From Solibacillus sp. FSL H8-0538 (lineage in GTDB: Bacteria; Bacillota; Bacilli; Bacillales_A; Planococcaceae), in assembly GCF_038003525.1 (NCBI RefSeq), contig NZ_JBBOPI010000001.1, positions 797,001 to 861,000 of the forward strand: a stretch of 64,000 bases of DNA, given 5' to 3'. Every line of letters starts with the position of its first letter. Positions within the stretch are counted from its first letter, which is position 1. This document shows, one piece after another, positions 7,238 through 14,803 of the stretch. Both the position numbers and the translations under genes were made by a program. The notes under the pieces were generated by a model, which ran no database searches, was not told the origin of the DNA, and saw nothing but the letters and a program-made list of their open reading frames with translations.

Positions 7238-8794
7238 ATTTGAGTTAATTTCATAACTCCAATCCCTTGTCTCCCAAGGGTTTCAAAACAATAAAAAAAG
7301 GGCACCTCCCCAATTTGGTATAATTTAAGTGACCAAACCAAAATTATCCCTGAGGTGAATGCCCTATGACTATTGTAAAACAAATGCGTCTATTTGACAT
7401 CCAAGAATTAATGGAAATGGAAAGTTCTCGTCGTTTTGATGCGATTTTGGCCACTTTCGATCTACAGCCGATTTTCCAACTGTTCCGTAAAACAACCATG
7501 TACGGTGCTCCGCGAGAGTTAAACTACGGTGCGATGATTCAATCATTAGCTAATCGTCTTGTGGAACGCATTCCAACCGTAAAAGATTTAGTGAAACGGC
7601 TAAAATATGATCTTATTTTCCGATTAGATTGTGGCTTTCTATTATCAGATTCAGTACCCTCTGAAGCTTCTTATTCACGCATGGTCGACGTGATTAGCCA
7701 ATCAGATGTCTTTGGTCAAATGAATGATGACCTGATTCGAGCAGCCTTTACAAAAGGGTTTTTAGCTGATGAACACGTTAGTTATGACGCGACACATTTT
7801 GAAGCGCGTGATGCGTCCAAACCATCTGAGAAAAAAGAAAAAGCACCGAAAAAACGCGGGCGTAAATCGAAAGAAGAACGTGCTGCTTGGCTCGCGGAAC
7901 AAGCCGAAATCGAGGCCAATCTCACAACCTACGAAAAGAAATTAGCAGCTCAATTACCGATCCCGACAGCGACACTTCGGCAAGACATTCCGATTGAACC
8001 GAAGTGGGGCGTGAAGAAGAATAGTGACGGTAAAAACACGTTCTGGTTCGGCTTCAAAGGGCATTTAGCTGTCTCGACCAAAAGCCAGTACATTGTGGCA
8101 TGCTTGATGTCGTCCGGCAATTTAAGTGATAGTAAAGCGGCGATTCCCCTATTAAAAAAGGTAGCGGAAGTCGTGCCAAATCAATTTACAACCGCTATTT
8201 TCGATGCAGGATATGACTACGAAGCGATTTACCGCCAAATCATAAATCAAGACATGAAAGCGATCATTCCTTATGTGAAACGCCGTGAATCTGAAATTTT
8301 AGGCTTGGATGAACATTTCCGTCCAACGTGTGTACGGGAACATAGCTACTGTTACGACAGCTTTGACAAGAAATACCAAAGCTTAAAATTTACACGTCCG
8401 AAAGAATGTGCAACGTGTCCATTATGCGAGGATTCACTGTGTCAAAAAGTCTTTAAAATCAAGTGTGAAACGGATATTCGCAAGTATACGTACCCAGCAA
8501 GAGGCTCCGCATTATGGGACAAACTATATAAAGAACGTACAGCCTTTGAACGCGTGAATGCCTACTTAAAAGAATATTTCCAATTAAATAATGTCCGTCA
8601 CCGAACAGGTAGAAAAGCCAAGCTACATTTCAATCTGGTGACGTTTATTTATAATGCCTGCAAATTAGCCGTCGATCGTTTGAATGCACAATTAAATGCA
8701 CAAAATACAGCTGCATAATTTTTAAAAAATGAAAATCAGGAAATTGGGCTAGTCTAAGCTCTTGAAAAAATCGAGTTATGAAATTGATTCAAAT
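7238..8794 (+). mobile_element. Insertion sequence of the DUF772/DDE_Tnp_1 type (IS1182/IS5-like)
   Basis: Terminal inverted repeats of 22 bases with two mismatches: ATTTGAGTTAATTTCATAAC at 7238 and the complement ending 8794 (GAGTTATGAAATTGATTCAA region). About 1557 bp with one intact transposase gene. I see no clear target duplication, so exact ends may be off by a few bases. Confidence 0.65.
7366..8718 (+). CDS. Transposase, DUF772 plus DDE domain
   Basis: 450-residue transposase distinct from the one at 3696. N-terminal DUF772-like part (LNYGAMIQSLANRLVERIPT, then LDCGFLLSDSVPSEASYSRM), first aspartate in VSYDATHFEARD, a Lys/Arg-rich insert (KKEKAPKKRGRKSKEER), second aspartate in AIFDAGYDYEAIY, Cys-rich insert (CATCPLCEDSLCQ) and final glutamate in KERTAFERVNAYLKEYF. 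ATG preceded by CCCTGAGGTGAATGCCCT. Intact. Confidence 0.85.
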   Translation: MTIVKQMRLFDIQELMEMESSRRFDAILATFDLQPIFQLFRKTTMYGAPRELNYGAMIQSLANRLVERIPTVKDLVKRLKYDLIFRLDCGFLLSDSVPSEASYSRMVDVISQSDVFGQMNDDLIRAAFTKGFLADEHVSYDATHFEARDASKPSEKKEKAPKKRGRKSKEERAAWLAEQAEIEANLTTYEKKLAAQLPIPTATLRQDIPIEPKWGVKKNSDGKNTFWFGFKGHLAVSTKSQYIVACLMSSGNLSDSKAAIPLLKKVAEVVPNQFTTAIFDAGYDYEAIYRQIINQDMKAIIPYVKRRESEILGLDEHFRPTCVREHSYCYDSFDKKYQSLKFTRPKECATCPLCEDSLCQKVFKIKCETDIRKYTYPARGSALWDKLYKERTAFERVNAYLKEYFQLNNVRHRTGRKAKLHFNLVTFIYNACKLAVDRLNAQLNAQNTAA

Positions 8795-8807
8795 AATGAA
8801 CTAAAAA

Positions 8808-8857
8808 ACACCCCGTAAAAGTTAGAAACAAAATCTAACTTTTACGGGGTGTTTTTG
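8808..8857 (+). terminator. Very strong bidirectional hairpin terminator
   Basis: Perfect 19-bp stem (ACACCCCGTAAAAGTTAGA with its complement at 8834-8852), 7-base loop, A run before and T run after. It lies just outside the right end of the IS. Confidence 0.85.
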
Positions 8858-8910
8858 TAAATATTGAACGTTTACTTGAACACTGATAGCGAGTTTGTGA
8901 AGAAATGTAC

Positions 8911-9003
8911 TTAAACTATAGGAGGACTTTACTTGAAGAACATTGAGTTGCATAGGCAGCTCTTTTTTCTTCTTCAACTAACGAGGCAGTATAGTTCAAT
9001 AAG
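8911..9003 (+). repeat. Gene-flanking repeat unit, copy A
   Basis: Imperfect palindromic motif (TTAAACTATAGGAGG..TTTACTTGAAG, 8911-8938), a hairpin GAGTTGC..GCAGCTC followed by TTTTTT, then a second motif (TTCAACTAACGAGGCAG..TAGTTCAAT, 8973-9000). The core 8927-8989 is almost identical to unit B at 9669-9733. Lies upstream of the GNAT gene. Confidence 0.75.
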
Positions 9004-9075
9004 AATACGGAATTTTATGTTAGGATATATACATAAACATAATACATTTTTAATGATTATTTAAGGAGTGGTAGA

Positions 9076-9600
9076 ATGTTTCCTGTGCTTGAAACGAAAC
9101 GATTAGTATTAAAGGAATTAGTTGAAAATGATGCTCAAAATATCTTAAAGTGTTTTTCGAATGATGATGTATTACGTTATTACGGTCAGAAACCTCTAAC
9201 AAGTATAGAGCAGGTAAAACAAATTATTAAAAATTTCGCAGAACAATTCAAAGAAAAAAGTGGAATGAAATGGGGTATTGAACTCAAAGAAACAGGTACT
9301 ATTATTGGAACAATTGGATTGCAGGAGTGGTCTTTGGAACATAAAAGAGCGAACATAAGCTATGCAATTTTCCCAGAAAAATGGGGTAATGGATATGCTA
9401 GTGAAGCTGTTGATAAAGTGATTTCGTATGGGTTTCAAGAACTTGGATTAGAACGTATAGGTGCAGTTGTTTTTGTTGAAAATAAAGCTTCGAGTCAGTT
9501 ATTAATAAAATTAGGTTTTACAAAGGAAGGTACGCTAAAAAAGTATATGTATCAAAATGATAAACCATACGATACGGATGTTTACTCACTGTTAAAGTAA
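9076..9600 (+). CDS. GNAT family acetyltransferase (RimJ/RimL type)
   Basis: Predicted acetyl-CoA-dependent acetyltransferase of the ribosomal-protein-alanine or antibiotic-modifying branch. The 174-residue protein starts LETKRLVLKEL, contains GTIIGTIGL and ISYAIFPEKWGNGYASEAV (acetyl-CoA-binding loop, about residues 95-115), and ends with VENKASSQLLIKLGFTKEG. TTAAGGAGTGG precedes the ATG. It stands alone between two nearly identical repeat units, A and B, which gives it the look of a gene cassette. Substrate cannot be inferred. Confidence 0.88.
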   Translation: MFPVLETKRLVLKELVENDAQNILKCFSNDDVLRYYGQKPLTSIEQVKQIIKNFAEQFKEKSGMKWGIELKETGTIIGTIGLQEWSLEHKRANISYAIFPEKWGNGYASEAVDKVISYGFQELGLERIGAVVFVENKASSQLLIKLGFTKEGTLKKYMYQNDKPYDTDVYSLLK

Positions 9601-9653
9601 AAACAGGTTTAGTTAGTTTTTAACATTCCAATATTCTTAAATGATTTTAGTTA

Positions 9654-9744
9654 TTGAACTATCAGGTGCTTTACTTGAAGAACATTGAGTTGCATATGCA
9701 GCTCTTTTTTTCTTTATTGAACTAACGAGGCAGGTTACTTGAAT
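9654..9744 (+). repeat. Gene-flanking repeat unit, copy B
   Basis: Same structure as unit A: motif TTGAACTATCAGGTGCTTTA (9654), hairpin GAGTTGCATATGCAGCTC with a T run, motif TTGAACTAACGAGGCAGG (9717) ending TACTTGAAT. Core identity to A is about 58 of 65 bases. Directly follows the GNAT gene. Confidence 0.75.
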
Positions 9745-9755
9745 ATGTAGGCCAA

Positions 9756-9780
9756 CAAAAAAAACCGCACACAATGCGGT
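9756..9780 (-). terminator. Terminator of the small minus-strand gene
   Basis: ACCGCA / TGCGGT stem, five-base loop; reading leftwards it is followed by eight T (A run at 9756-9763). Confidence 0.65.
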
Positions 9781-9826
9781 CTGATGTTCAATATTTATGG
9801 GATACCTTTTTAGGTAGACTTATATT

Positions 9827-9952
9827 CTAATCATCATTACTAATGGGTTCCTTATTTTGTTCATTTGTGTTATCCCCATATTGCTGATTAATTTCTTTAG
9901 CTAACTCATCTAAAAATTCATCAGATAAAAAGGGACTATTTTCTTTAAACAT
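9827..9952 (-). CDS. Small acidic protein, 41 residues, unknown
   Basis: Not recognised. It begins MFKENSPFLSDEFLDELAKE and ends EQNKEPISNDD, is acidic and polar, with a possible amphipathic helix over SDEFLDELAKEINQQY. CAAAGGAGG sits eight bases before the ATG, a near-perfect ribosome site, and a hairpin with T run follows about 45 bases after the stop, which together argue for real expression. Divergent from kimA and inside the repeat-bounded accessory zone. Confidence 0.6.
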   Translation of the reverse strand: MFKENSPFLSDEFLDELAKEINQQYGDNTNEQNKEPISNDD

Positions 9953-10094
9953 GTAAATCCTCCTTTGACGTCTAAAATTTGAATTAATATCTACGTTACT
10001 AACATTTACGTTTTCCTAAGTTTTAATCCTTTTACATAAAATTTATTTACTTTTGCTGAACACAGCAGTATTATAATCACAGTTTCAAATTTCT

Positions 10095-10304
10095 AAATCG
10101 CTGAAACCATTAGGTACGGGGGAACCGTTTTTTGGGGGTGTTACTTAACCCAAGGGGTGAATCCTTTCTAGGTAGGGCTACTCAAAGGTCCGAATCCGAC
10201 AGCTAACCTCGTAAGCGTTATATGGGAAGGAAGGTGGAGCTTGTGACACGAAAAAAGCGATGTGTTTACAGGTCTATTAACTATGACTTGTAGGCACTTT
10301 TTTT
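10095..10304 (+). promoter_or_regulatory. Cyclic-di-AMP riboswitch (ydaO/yuaA type) with terminator
   Basis: The conserved aptamer pieces are in order: GGTACGGGGGAACC (10113), GGGGTGAATCC (10155), AGGTAGGG (10171), CCGAATCCGACAGCTAACCT (10190) and GGAAGGAAGGTGGAG (10225). Outer stem ATCGCT (10097-10102) pairs with AGCGAT (10256-10261). A terminator stem 10262-10297 with a T run follows, consistent with switching off kimA when c-di-AMP is bound. A TATAAT box lies at 10072. Confidence 0.93.
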
Positions 10305-10394
10305 ATTCATGTAAAAATTTTGCTCTTTTTGGATAAATGACTGGTGATAGGGGAATATATAACCTATTCACACTATTTAGGCGGTGAGTAATTA

Positions 10395-12221
10395 ATGATT
10401 TCATCCATAAAAAGGTTTTTAATCGGACGACCTTTGAAATCCAATGAATTAGGAGAACAGAAGCTTAACAAAACAAAAGCATTAGCCATCCTTTCTTCTG
10501 ATGCTCTGTCATCAGTGGCATATGGTCCTGAACAAATTTTAATAGTTTTAGTTACGATTGGTGCAGCAGCATTTTGGTATTCAATTCCTATCGCAGTTGG
10601 GGTATTAATTCTCTTAACAGCTCTCATATTATCTTATAGGCAAATCATCTTTGCTTATCCTCATGGGGGTGGAGCGTATGTGGTTTCGAAAAGCAATCTA
10701 GGTGTAAATCCAGGCTTAATAGCTGGAGGTTCTTTATTGGTGGATTACATATTAACTGTTGCTGTAAGTGTGTCTGCTGGCACTGATGCTATCACATCTG
10801 CCTTTCCCACCTTACATGACTTTAATGTAGAAATTGCCATTGCTTTTGTGATTTTTATTACAATTTTGAATTTAAGAGGAGTAACGGAGTCTGCTTCAAT
10901 ATTAGCCTACCCCGTTTACTTATTCGTTTTAGCGGTGTTCATATTAATTGGTGTGGGTATTTATAATATTCTAACAGGAGGAGTTTCGCCCGAACTACGC
11001 ACCCCAATAGGTACACCTGTGGCGGGAATCAGTTTATTTATTCTTTTAAGAGCATTTGCTTCAGGAAGCTCTGCCTTAACAGGTGTTGAAGCCATATCGA
11101 ATGCCATTCCTAATTTTAAAGACTCAGCTCCTAATAATGCTGCTAAAACATTAATGGCAATGGGAGCCTTGCTTTCCATACTGTTTTCAGGAATCGTAAT
11201 TTTAGCCTATTATTACGGCATTGCTCCAAGTGGAGAGGTAACCGTTGTTTCCCAAATTGCTGAAGAAACTTTCGGACGGAATTTCATGTACTTTATTATT
11301 CAAGGTACTACAGCATTGATATTAATCCTTGCTGCAAATACTGGTTATTCTGCTTTCCCTTTGTTGGCGGTTAATCTCGCAAAAGATAAGTTTATTCCCA
11401 GAATGTTTCTGATGAGGGGAGACCGATTAGGATATTCTAATGGAATCATCATACTTGGTATTACTTCTATTATTTTAATTTTTGCTTTTCAGGCAGAAAC
11501 AGAGCATCTTATCCCACTTTATGCAGTTGGAGTATTCCTTCCATTTACTTTGTCTCAATCGGGAATGATGGTTAAATGGCTGCGAGAAAAACCTAAAGGG
11601 TGGATTCCAAAATTCATAATCAATACAACGGGTGCCGTTATTAGCTTTACGGTCACAATGATGTTCTTTTTAACAAAATTCTCACAGGTTTGGTCAATTT
11701 TAATTTTTCTACCTATCATTGTCTTCCTCTTTCATCGAATTAGAAAGCATTATGAAGCTGTTGGAGACCAACTTAGGCTCACAACTTGTGAATCATCTAT
11801 GACCATTGAAGGTAATGTTATGATAGTGCCTGTTGCTGGCATGACTCATGTTGTAGAAAATTCCTTGAACTATGCTAAATCTCTTTCTCCTGACCAAATT
11901 ATTGCTGTATATGTGGCATTCGAGAGAGAAGACGAGCAAAGGTTTGAAGAAAAATGGAAGAAGTGGCAACCTGATGTAAGATTAGTAACACTGCATTCTC
12001 ATTACAGAAGTATCATCAATCCACTTACCAAATTTGTTGATATTGTAGAGCATAAAGCGAAGGAAGGTAATTATAAGGTAACGGTTATCATTCCACAATT
12101 TATTCCTAAAAAAGGCTGGCACAATATTCTTCATAACCAATCAAGTTTAATTATTCGTGCCTTCTTGTTGTATCGGAGAGACGTAGTCGTAACAACTGTA
12201 CCTTATCATTTAAAAAAATAA
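10395..12221 (+). CDS. kimA: Potassium importer KimA (APC superfamily)
   Basis: High-affinity K+/H+ symporter of the plasma membrane. 608 residues, the family length: an N-terminal segment IKRFLIGRPLKSNELGEQKL, LSSDALSSVAYGPEQ, about 12 membrane helices (residues 40-450), then a cytosolic domain of about 150 residues ending TTVPYHLKK. GGCGGTGAG precedes the ATG. Transcription passes through the c-di-AMP riboswitch, so import should stop when c-di-AMP (high K+) is high. A hairpin unit of the repeat family follows the gene. It sits between IS elements and cassette-like repeats, suggesting acquisition. Confidence 0.93.
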   Translation: MISSIKRFLIGRPLKSNELGEQKLNKTKALAILSSDALSSVAYGPEQILIVLVTIGAAAFWYSIPIAVGVLILLTALILSYRQIIFAYPHGGGAYVVSKSNLGVNPGLIAGGSLLVDYILTVAVSVSAGTDAITSAFPTLHDFNVEIAIAFVIFITILNLRGVTESASILAYPVYLFVLAVFILIGVGIYNILTGGVSPELRTPIGTPVAGISLFILLRAFASGSSALTGVEAISNAIPNFKDSAPNNAAKTLMAMGALLSILFSGIVILAYYYGIAPSGEVTVVSQIAEETFGRNFMYFIIQGTTALILILAANTGYSAFPLLAVNLAKDKFIPRMFLMRGDRLGYSNGIIILGITSIILIFAFQAETEHLIPLYAVGVFLPFTLSQSGMMVKWLREKPKGWIPKFIINTTGAVISFTVTMMFFLTKFSQVWSILIFLPIIVFLFHRIRKHYEAVGDQLRLTTCESSMTIEGNVMIVPVAGMTHVVENSLNYAKSLSPDQIIAVYVAFEREDEQRFEEKWKKWQPDVRLVTLHSHYRSIINPLTKFVDIVEHKAKEGNYKVTVIIPQFIPKKGWHNILHNQSSLIIRAFLLYRRDVVVTTVPYHLKK

Positions 12222-12263
12222 AAAAGCGGGGCTTTATGTACCTCCTTATTTTGATATTAATCG

Positions 12264-12323
12264 GAGCTACTTAAAGCAGCTCTTTCTTCTTGAATTACCA
12301 TGTAAGGACAGTATTTTCTTGCG
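12264..12323 (+). repeat. Gene-flanking repeat unit, diverged copy C
   Basis: GAGCTACTTAAAGCAGCTC hairpin with TTTCTTCTT and then TGAATTACCATGTAAGGACAG, aligning with units A and B over about 48 bases. It directly follows kimA and probably also ends its transcript. Confidence 0.55.
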
Positions 12324-12406
12324 TATTTTGTGGTGAGCGCTGGATTCATGGTTGGCTAACAGTGTTAAAGTTCAATATGAGCAAACTGCTTCTACAGCCT
12401 TTGATC

Positions 12407-12434
12407 TTCTGCAATCGGGCGCGATTGTTGAACA
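12407..12434 (+). repeat. Single palindromic motif of the unit A/B family
   Basis: TTCTGCAATCGGGCGCGATT then GTTGAAC: follows the motif pattern TTnAACTAAYGGGGCGCTTTA..TTGAA, diverged. Confidence 0.45.
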
Positions 12435-12494
12435 ACATAAGTAGAAAATGATGAAACCTTTTTATTAAAACTAAATTCAAATTTACAAAAGAGA

Positions 12495-12535
12495 AATCCA
12501 TTTTGATCAATCTTTTTTCAAAATGGATTCTTTTA
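12495..12535 (+). terminator. Orphan hairpin with T run
   Basis: AATCCATTTTG (12495-12505) pairs with CAAAATGGATT (12519-12529), followed by CTTTTATTT. No gene is visible directly before it; the stretch 12324-12861 otherwise holds only diverged motif copies and no supportable CDS. Confidence 0.5.
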
Positions 12536-12691
12536 TTTGCCATAAAACACGGATTCGAATGATATTTTTGATCAAACTTTGTTTCAAAGCTAGACTTAGG
12601 ATAAAATATTAGAGCTACAACTAATTGTGCTAAAGTGTGTATTAGAAAATAACTTAGGGGCCTTTTGCAATACCTTCTCATTTTTCTGATA

Positions 12692-12721
12692 TTCAGCAAT
12701 TGGGCGCTTTACTGTGGAAGG
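12692..12721 (+). repeat. Single palindromic motif of the unit A/B family
   Basis: TTCAGCAATTGGGCGCTTTA then CTGTGGAAG, close to the consensus of the motif. Confidence 0.5.
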
Positions 12722-12795
12722 TGTTTTTTTGATATGCCAGTACACATTAAGGGATTGATTTTGTTAAGTTAAAATAAGATTGTGAAGATTTTCAC

Positions 12796-12827
12796 TTAAA
12801 CTAATTGGGTGCTTTAGTGGAATAAGG
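12796..12827 (+). repeat. Single palindromic motif of the unit A/B family
   Basis: TTAAACTAATTGGGTGCTTT then AGTGGAATAAGG. The best-preserved isolated copy, followed by a small AGATTTA..TAAATCT hairpin with T run. It ends about 35 bases before the IS30 element. Confidence 0.55.
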
Positions 12828-12861
12828 AGATTTAAAATAATAAATCTTTTTATAAGACCGT

Positions 12862-13903
12862 TTGTCAAATTAAGTGCAACAGTTCTTCCTGAAACGCCTC
12901 TTATGCAGTTTTCCAGTTAAGGCATTTCCTTGGTCGTTTGTTAATGAGATCGAGTGCTTGTTTCATCTCATCTGGTGCGACGTTATCGAAATTCGTTTTC
13001 TTTGGGAAGAACTCCCGCAGTAAGCCGTTCCCATTTTCATTACTCCCACGTTGCCAAGAAGAATAGGCATCCGCAAAATAGACCTGGATATTTAGTTCTT
13101 TCTCTAGCACGTTGTAACAGCTAAATTCTTTCCCACGATCCGTTGTAGCGGTTTGAATCGCACCTTTGGGTAACTGCTGATGTAAAAGTTTTGCGGCTGA
13201 TTCCATTGATTTCGCCGAACGGTCTGCTATTAAAATTCCTTTGTACCAGCGTGTTTTACGCTCAATGAAAGTAGCGACGCAGCCCTTTGCTTGCCCACGT
13301 CCAGAAACGACTGTATCGAGCTCCCAATGACCAAATGTTTCGCGTTTACGAACTTCTTTGGGGCGTTTTGAGATGGGTGTACCAATGTTAAAACGACCTC
13401 TTGTTTCTCGCGGTTTCTGGCGTTTTCCTTTTTGACGAAGGACCGTTAATGGCACTTCTAATAAGCCCTGATAAATCCAACGATAGATGGTCTTAAAACT
13501 CAGCTTTCCTCGATACAAGCGGCCAACAATCTGTTCCGGTGACCAAGTTTCACCCAACTTTTCTTGAACAGCTTCTTTTAACTTGGTTGTCAATTTTGAC
13601 TTCGCACCACAGTTCAATTTATTGGCTTGATAGCGTGCCTGTGCTTCTTCAGCTGTACAATTGGCATGTCTTTTTAATTCACGTGAAATGGTAGAAGGCT
13701 GTCGATTTAATTGTTTCGCAATTTCTCGGATCGGATAGCCTAGTTCAAGTAATGTTTCTATTTTCACACGTTCCGATATGGTAAGATGTTTGTAGCTCAT
13801 AACGATTTCCTCCGTTCAAATGTTGGTGTGGTAACTACATTTTACACGAGGTCGTTATGGGCTTCTTTTATTTACCCTTGGGTGTTGGCACTTAATATTA
13901 CAA
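12862..13903 (-). mobile_element. IS30-family insertion sequence
   Basis: Imperfect terminal inverted repeats of about 20 bases: TTGTCAAATTAAGTGCAACA at the left and the complement of TTGTAATATTAAGTGCCAAC at the right. About 1042 bp, one transposase gene on the minus strand. Exact ends and target duplication are not certain. Confidence 0.7.
12901..13800 (-). CDS. IS30-family transposase, stop codon 12 codons early
   Basis: DDE transposase with an N-terminal helix-turn-helix (LTISERVKIETLLELGYPIR, then IAKQLNRQPSTISRELKRH) and an integrase-type core: Asp in HWELDTVVSG, Asp in TATTDRGKEF, Glu in GSNENGNGLLREFFPK. The frame ends RPRKCLNWKTA-stop, but the next codons in the same frame read EAFQEELLHLI and a stop at 12865-12867. 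This continues the usual C-terminus of the family (WKTAYEAF...), so TAA at 12901-12903 most likely replaced a Tyr codon. All catalytic residues are present; activity is doubtful. Confidence 0.85.
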   Translation of the reverse strand: MSYKHLTISERVKIETLLELGYPIREIAKQLNRQPSTISRELKRHANCTAEEAQARYQANKLNCGAKSKLTTKLKEAVQEKLGETWSPEQIVGRLYRGKLSFKTIYRWIYQGLLEVPLTVLRQKGKRQKPRETRGRFNIGTPISKRPKEVRKRETFGHWELDTVVSGRGQAKGCVATFIERKTRWYKGILIADRSAKSMESAAKLLHQQLPKGAIQTATTDRGKEFSCYNVLEKELNIQVYFADAYSSWQRGSNENGNGLLREFFPKKTNFDNVAPDEMKQALDLINKRPRKCLNWKTA

Positions 13904-13920
13904 TTCGTCTCCTAAAAAAC

Positions 13921-13956
13921 AGAAAAACCATCTATCAGTTATTTTGATAGATGGTT
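13921..13956 (-). terminator. Terminator downstream of the SET-domain gene
   Basis: Perfect 12-bp stem AACCATCTATCA / TGATAGATGGTT with a 6-base loop; reading leftwards it is followed by TTTTTCTGTTTTTT. It is about 105 bases beyond the SET gene stop. Confidence 0.7.
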
Positions 13957-14062
13957 AATAAATTTGTTTAAAAAATTATTTTCTGCAATGCTAAATTGTT
14001 TTGGAATACTAAAGTGGGTTCATTTAGGAAGGCGAATCGTTAAGAATCGACTCTCTATCCGT

Positions 14063-14440
14063 TTATTCCTGATTAAACCACAGTTCATCTTTATCATCAA
14101 CGTCGCCATTATAATTGATTAAAATTTCATCTCCTGCTTTTATATCTGTGTAAGCATAGAAGTCAAAAGTTTGATTTTTAAAATTAATCTCATACATTGC
14201 ATTTGGTTCATAAGAATGATTAAACAACATTCCATAACCAAGAAGGATAGCTGATCGACCTATTCCATACTCAAAAGCGTAATCAGCAAGCAAGGTTTGC
14301 TCAATGTATTGATGCTCTTCGTTTGGATAAGAAATGACAGGTGCTTCATGTAAAAGATCGCCTTTTTTGAAATCACATGTAGCAAATACCCCTCTATTGA
14401 ATTCTCCATCACTTAATGGAGATGTTTTTACCTCAATCAT
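14063..14440 (-). CDS. SET domain protein
   Basis: Short bacterial SET-domain protein, a putative protein lysine methyltransferase-like fold with unknown target. The three SET signatures are present: RGVFATCDFKKGDLL, LFNHSYEPNA (the NH..PN cofactor motif) and DIKAGDEILINYNG. The ATG at 14440 is preferred over one 16 codons upstream because no ribosome site precedes the latter and the family begins near IEVKTSPL. 125 residues, roughly the minimal SET size. Divergent from yceI, with a 21-bp perfect inverted repeat between them. Confidence 0.8.
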   Translation of the reverse strand: MIEVKTSPLSDGEFNRGVFATCDFKKGDLLHEAPVISYPNEEHQYIEQTLLADYAFEYGIGRSAILLGYGMLFNHSYEPNAMYEINFKNQTFDFYAYTDIKAGDEILINYNGDVDDKDELWFNQE

Positions 14441-14638
14441 GTTTGTTCGCCTACTCACTTTTAAAAATTTTCTTTCTAACTGTAACATTAATTTGAACTT
14501 TGAGCTCCTATTATTTGAATATGTTAAAGAATTTTTTATTATTAACGACTTTATTGTAAATTAAACACCCATATTGTCACCAAACAACAAGTAAAGTTAT
14601 TGCTCTAACTTTTTTCTTGATGTAATTTAATTATCTAT

Positions 14639-14686
14639 ATATGAAGTTACAAATAGTAAGTTTTATTACTATTTGTAACTTCATAT
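14639..14686. repeat. Perfect 21-bp inverted repeat in a divergent promoter region
   Basis: Left arm starts ATATGAAGTTACAAATAG at 14639 and ends 14659; the exact complement spans 14666-14686, with the 6-base spacer GTTTTA. No T run follows, and neither neighbouring gene ends here. Nothing else is visible in 14441-14760. Confidence 0.8.
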
Positions 14687-14768
14687 GCATAGTATAAAGA
14701 ATAGTGCGAAATTGTTTCCCATTTAGTTAGGGTAACAATTTAAGTAGCTATTTTAATTTTTGAAAACA

Positions 14769-14784
14769 ATCTCGAATTCGAGAT
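14769..14784. promoter_or_regulatory. MhqR-type operator in front of yceI
   Basis: Perfect 16-base palindrome ATCTCGAATTCGAGAT. It matches the operator published for the MarR-type quinone-sensing repressor MhqR of B. subtilis as I recall it. It ends five bases before the AGGAGG ribosome site of yceI, so a bound repressor would block either the promoter or elongation. An MhqR-like gene lies at 38202. Confidence 0.75.
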
Positions 14785-14803
14785 AATTAGGAGGAAATAT
14801 AAA

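Noticed and set aside
12346-12699. 117-residue minus-strand open frame between kimA and the IS30 element
   Set aside because: No ribosome site, Arg/Lys/Phe-rich without domain pattern, and it runs across hairpins and diverged repeat motifs; a chance open frame.
14760-14787. TTGAAA-16-GATAAT promoter for yceI
   Set aside because: It would place the transcript start inside the AGGAGG ribosome site, so the true promoter is probably further upstream; the palindrome alone is reported.
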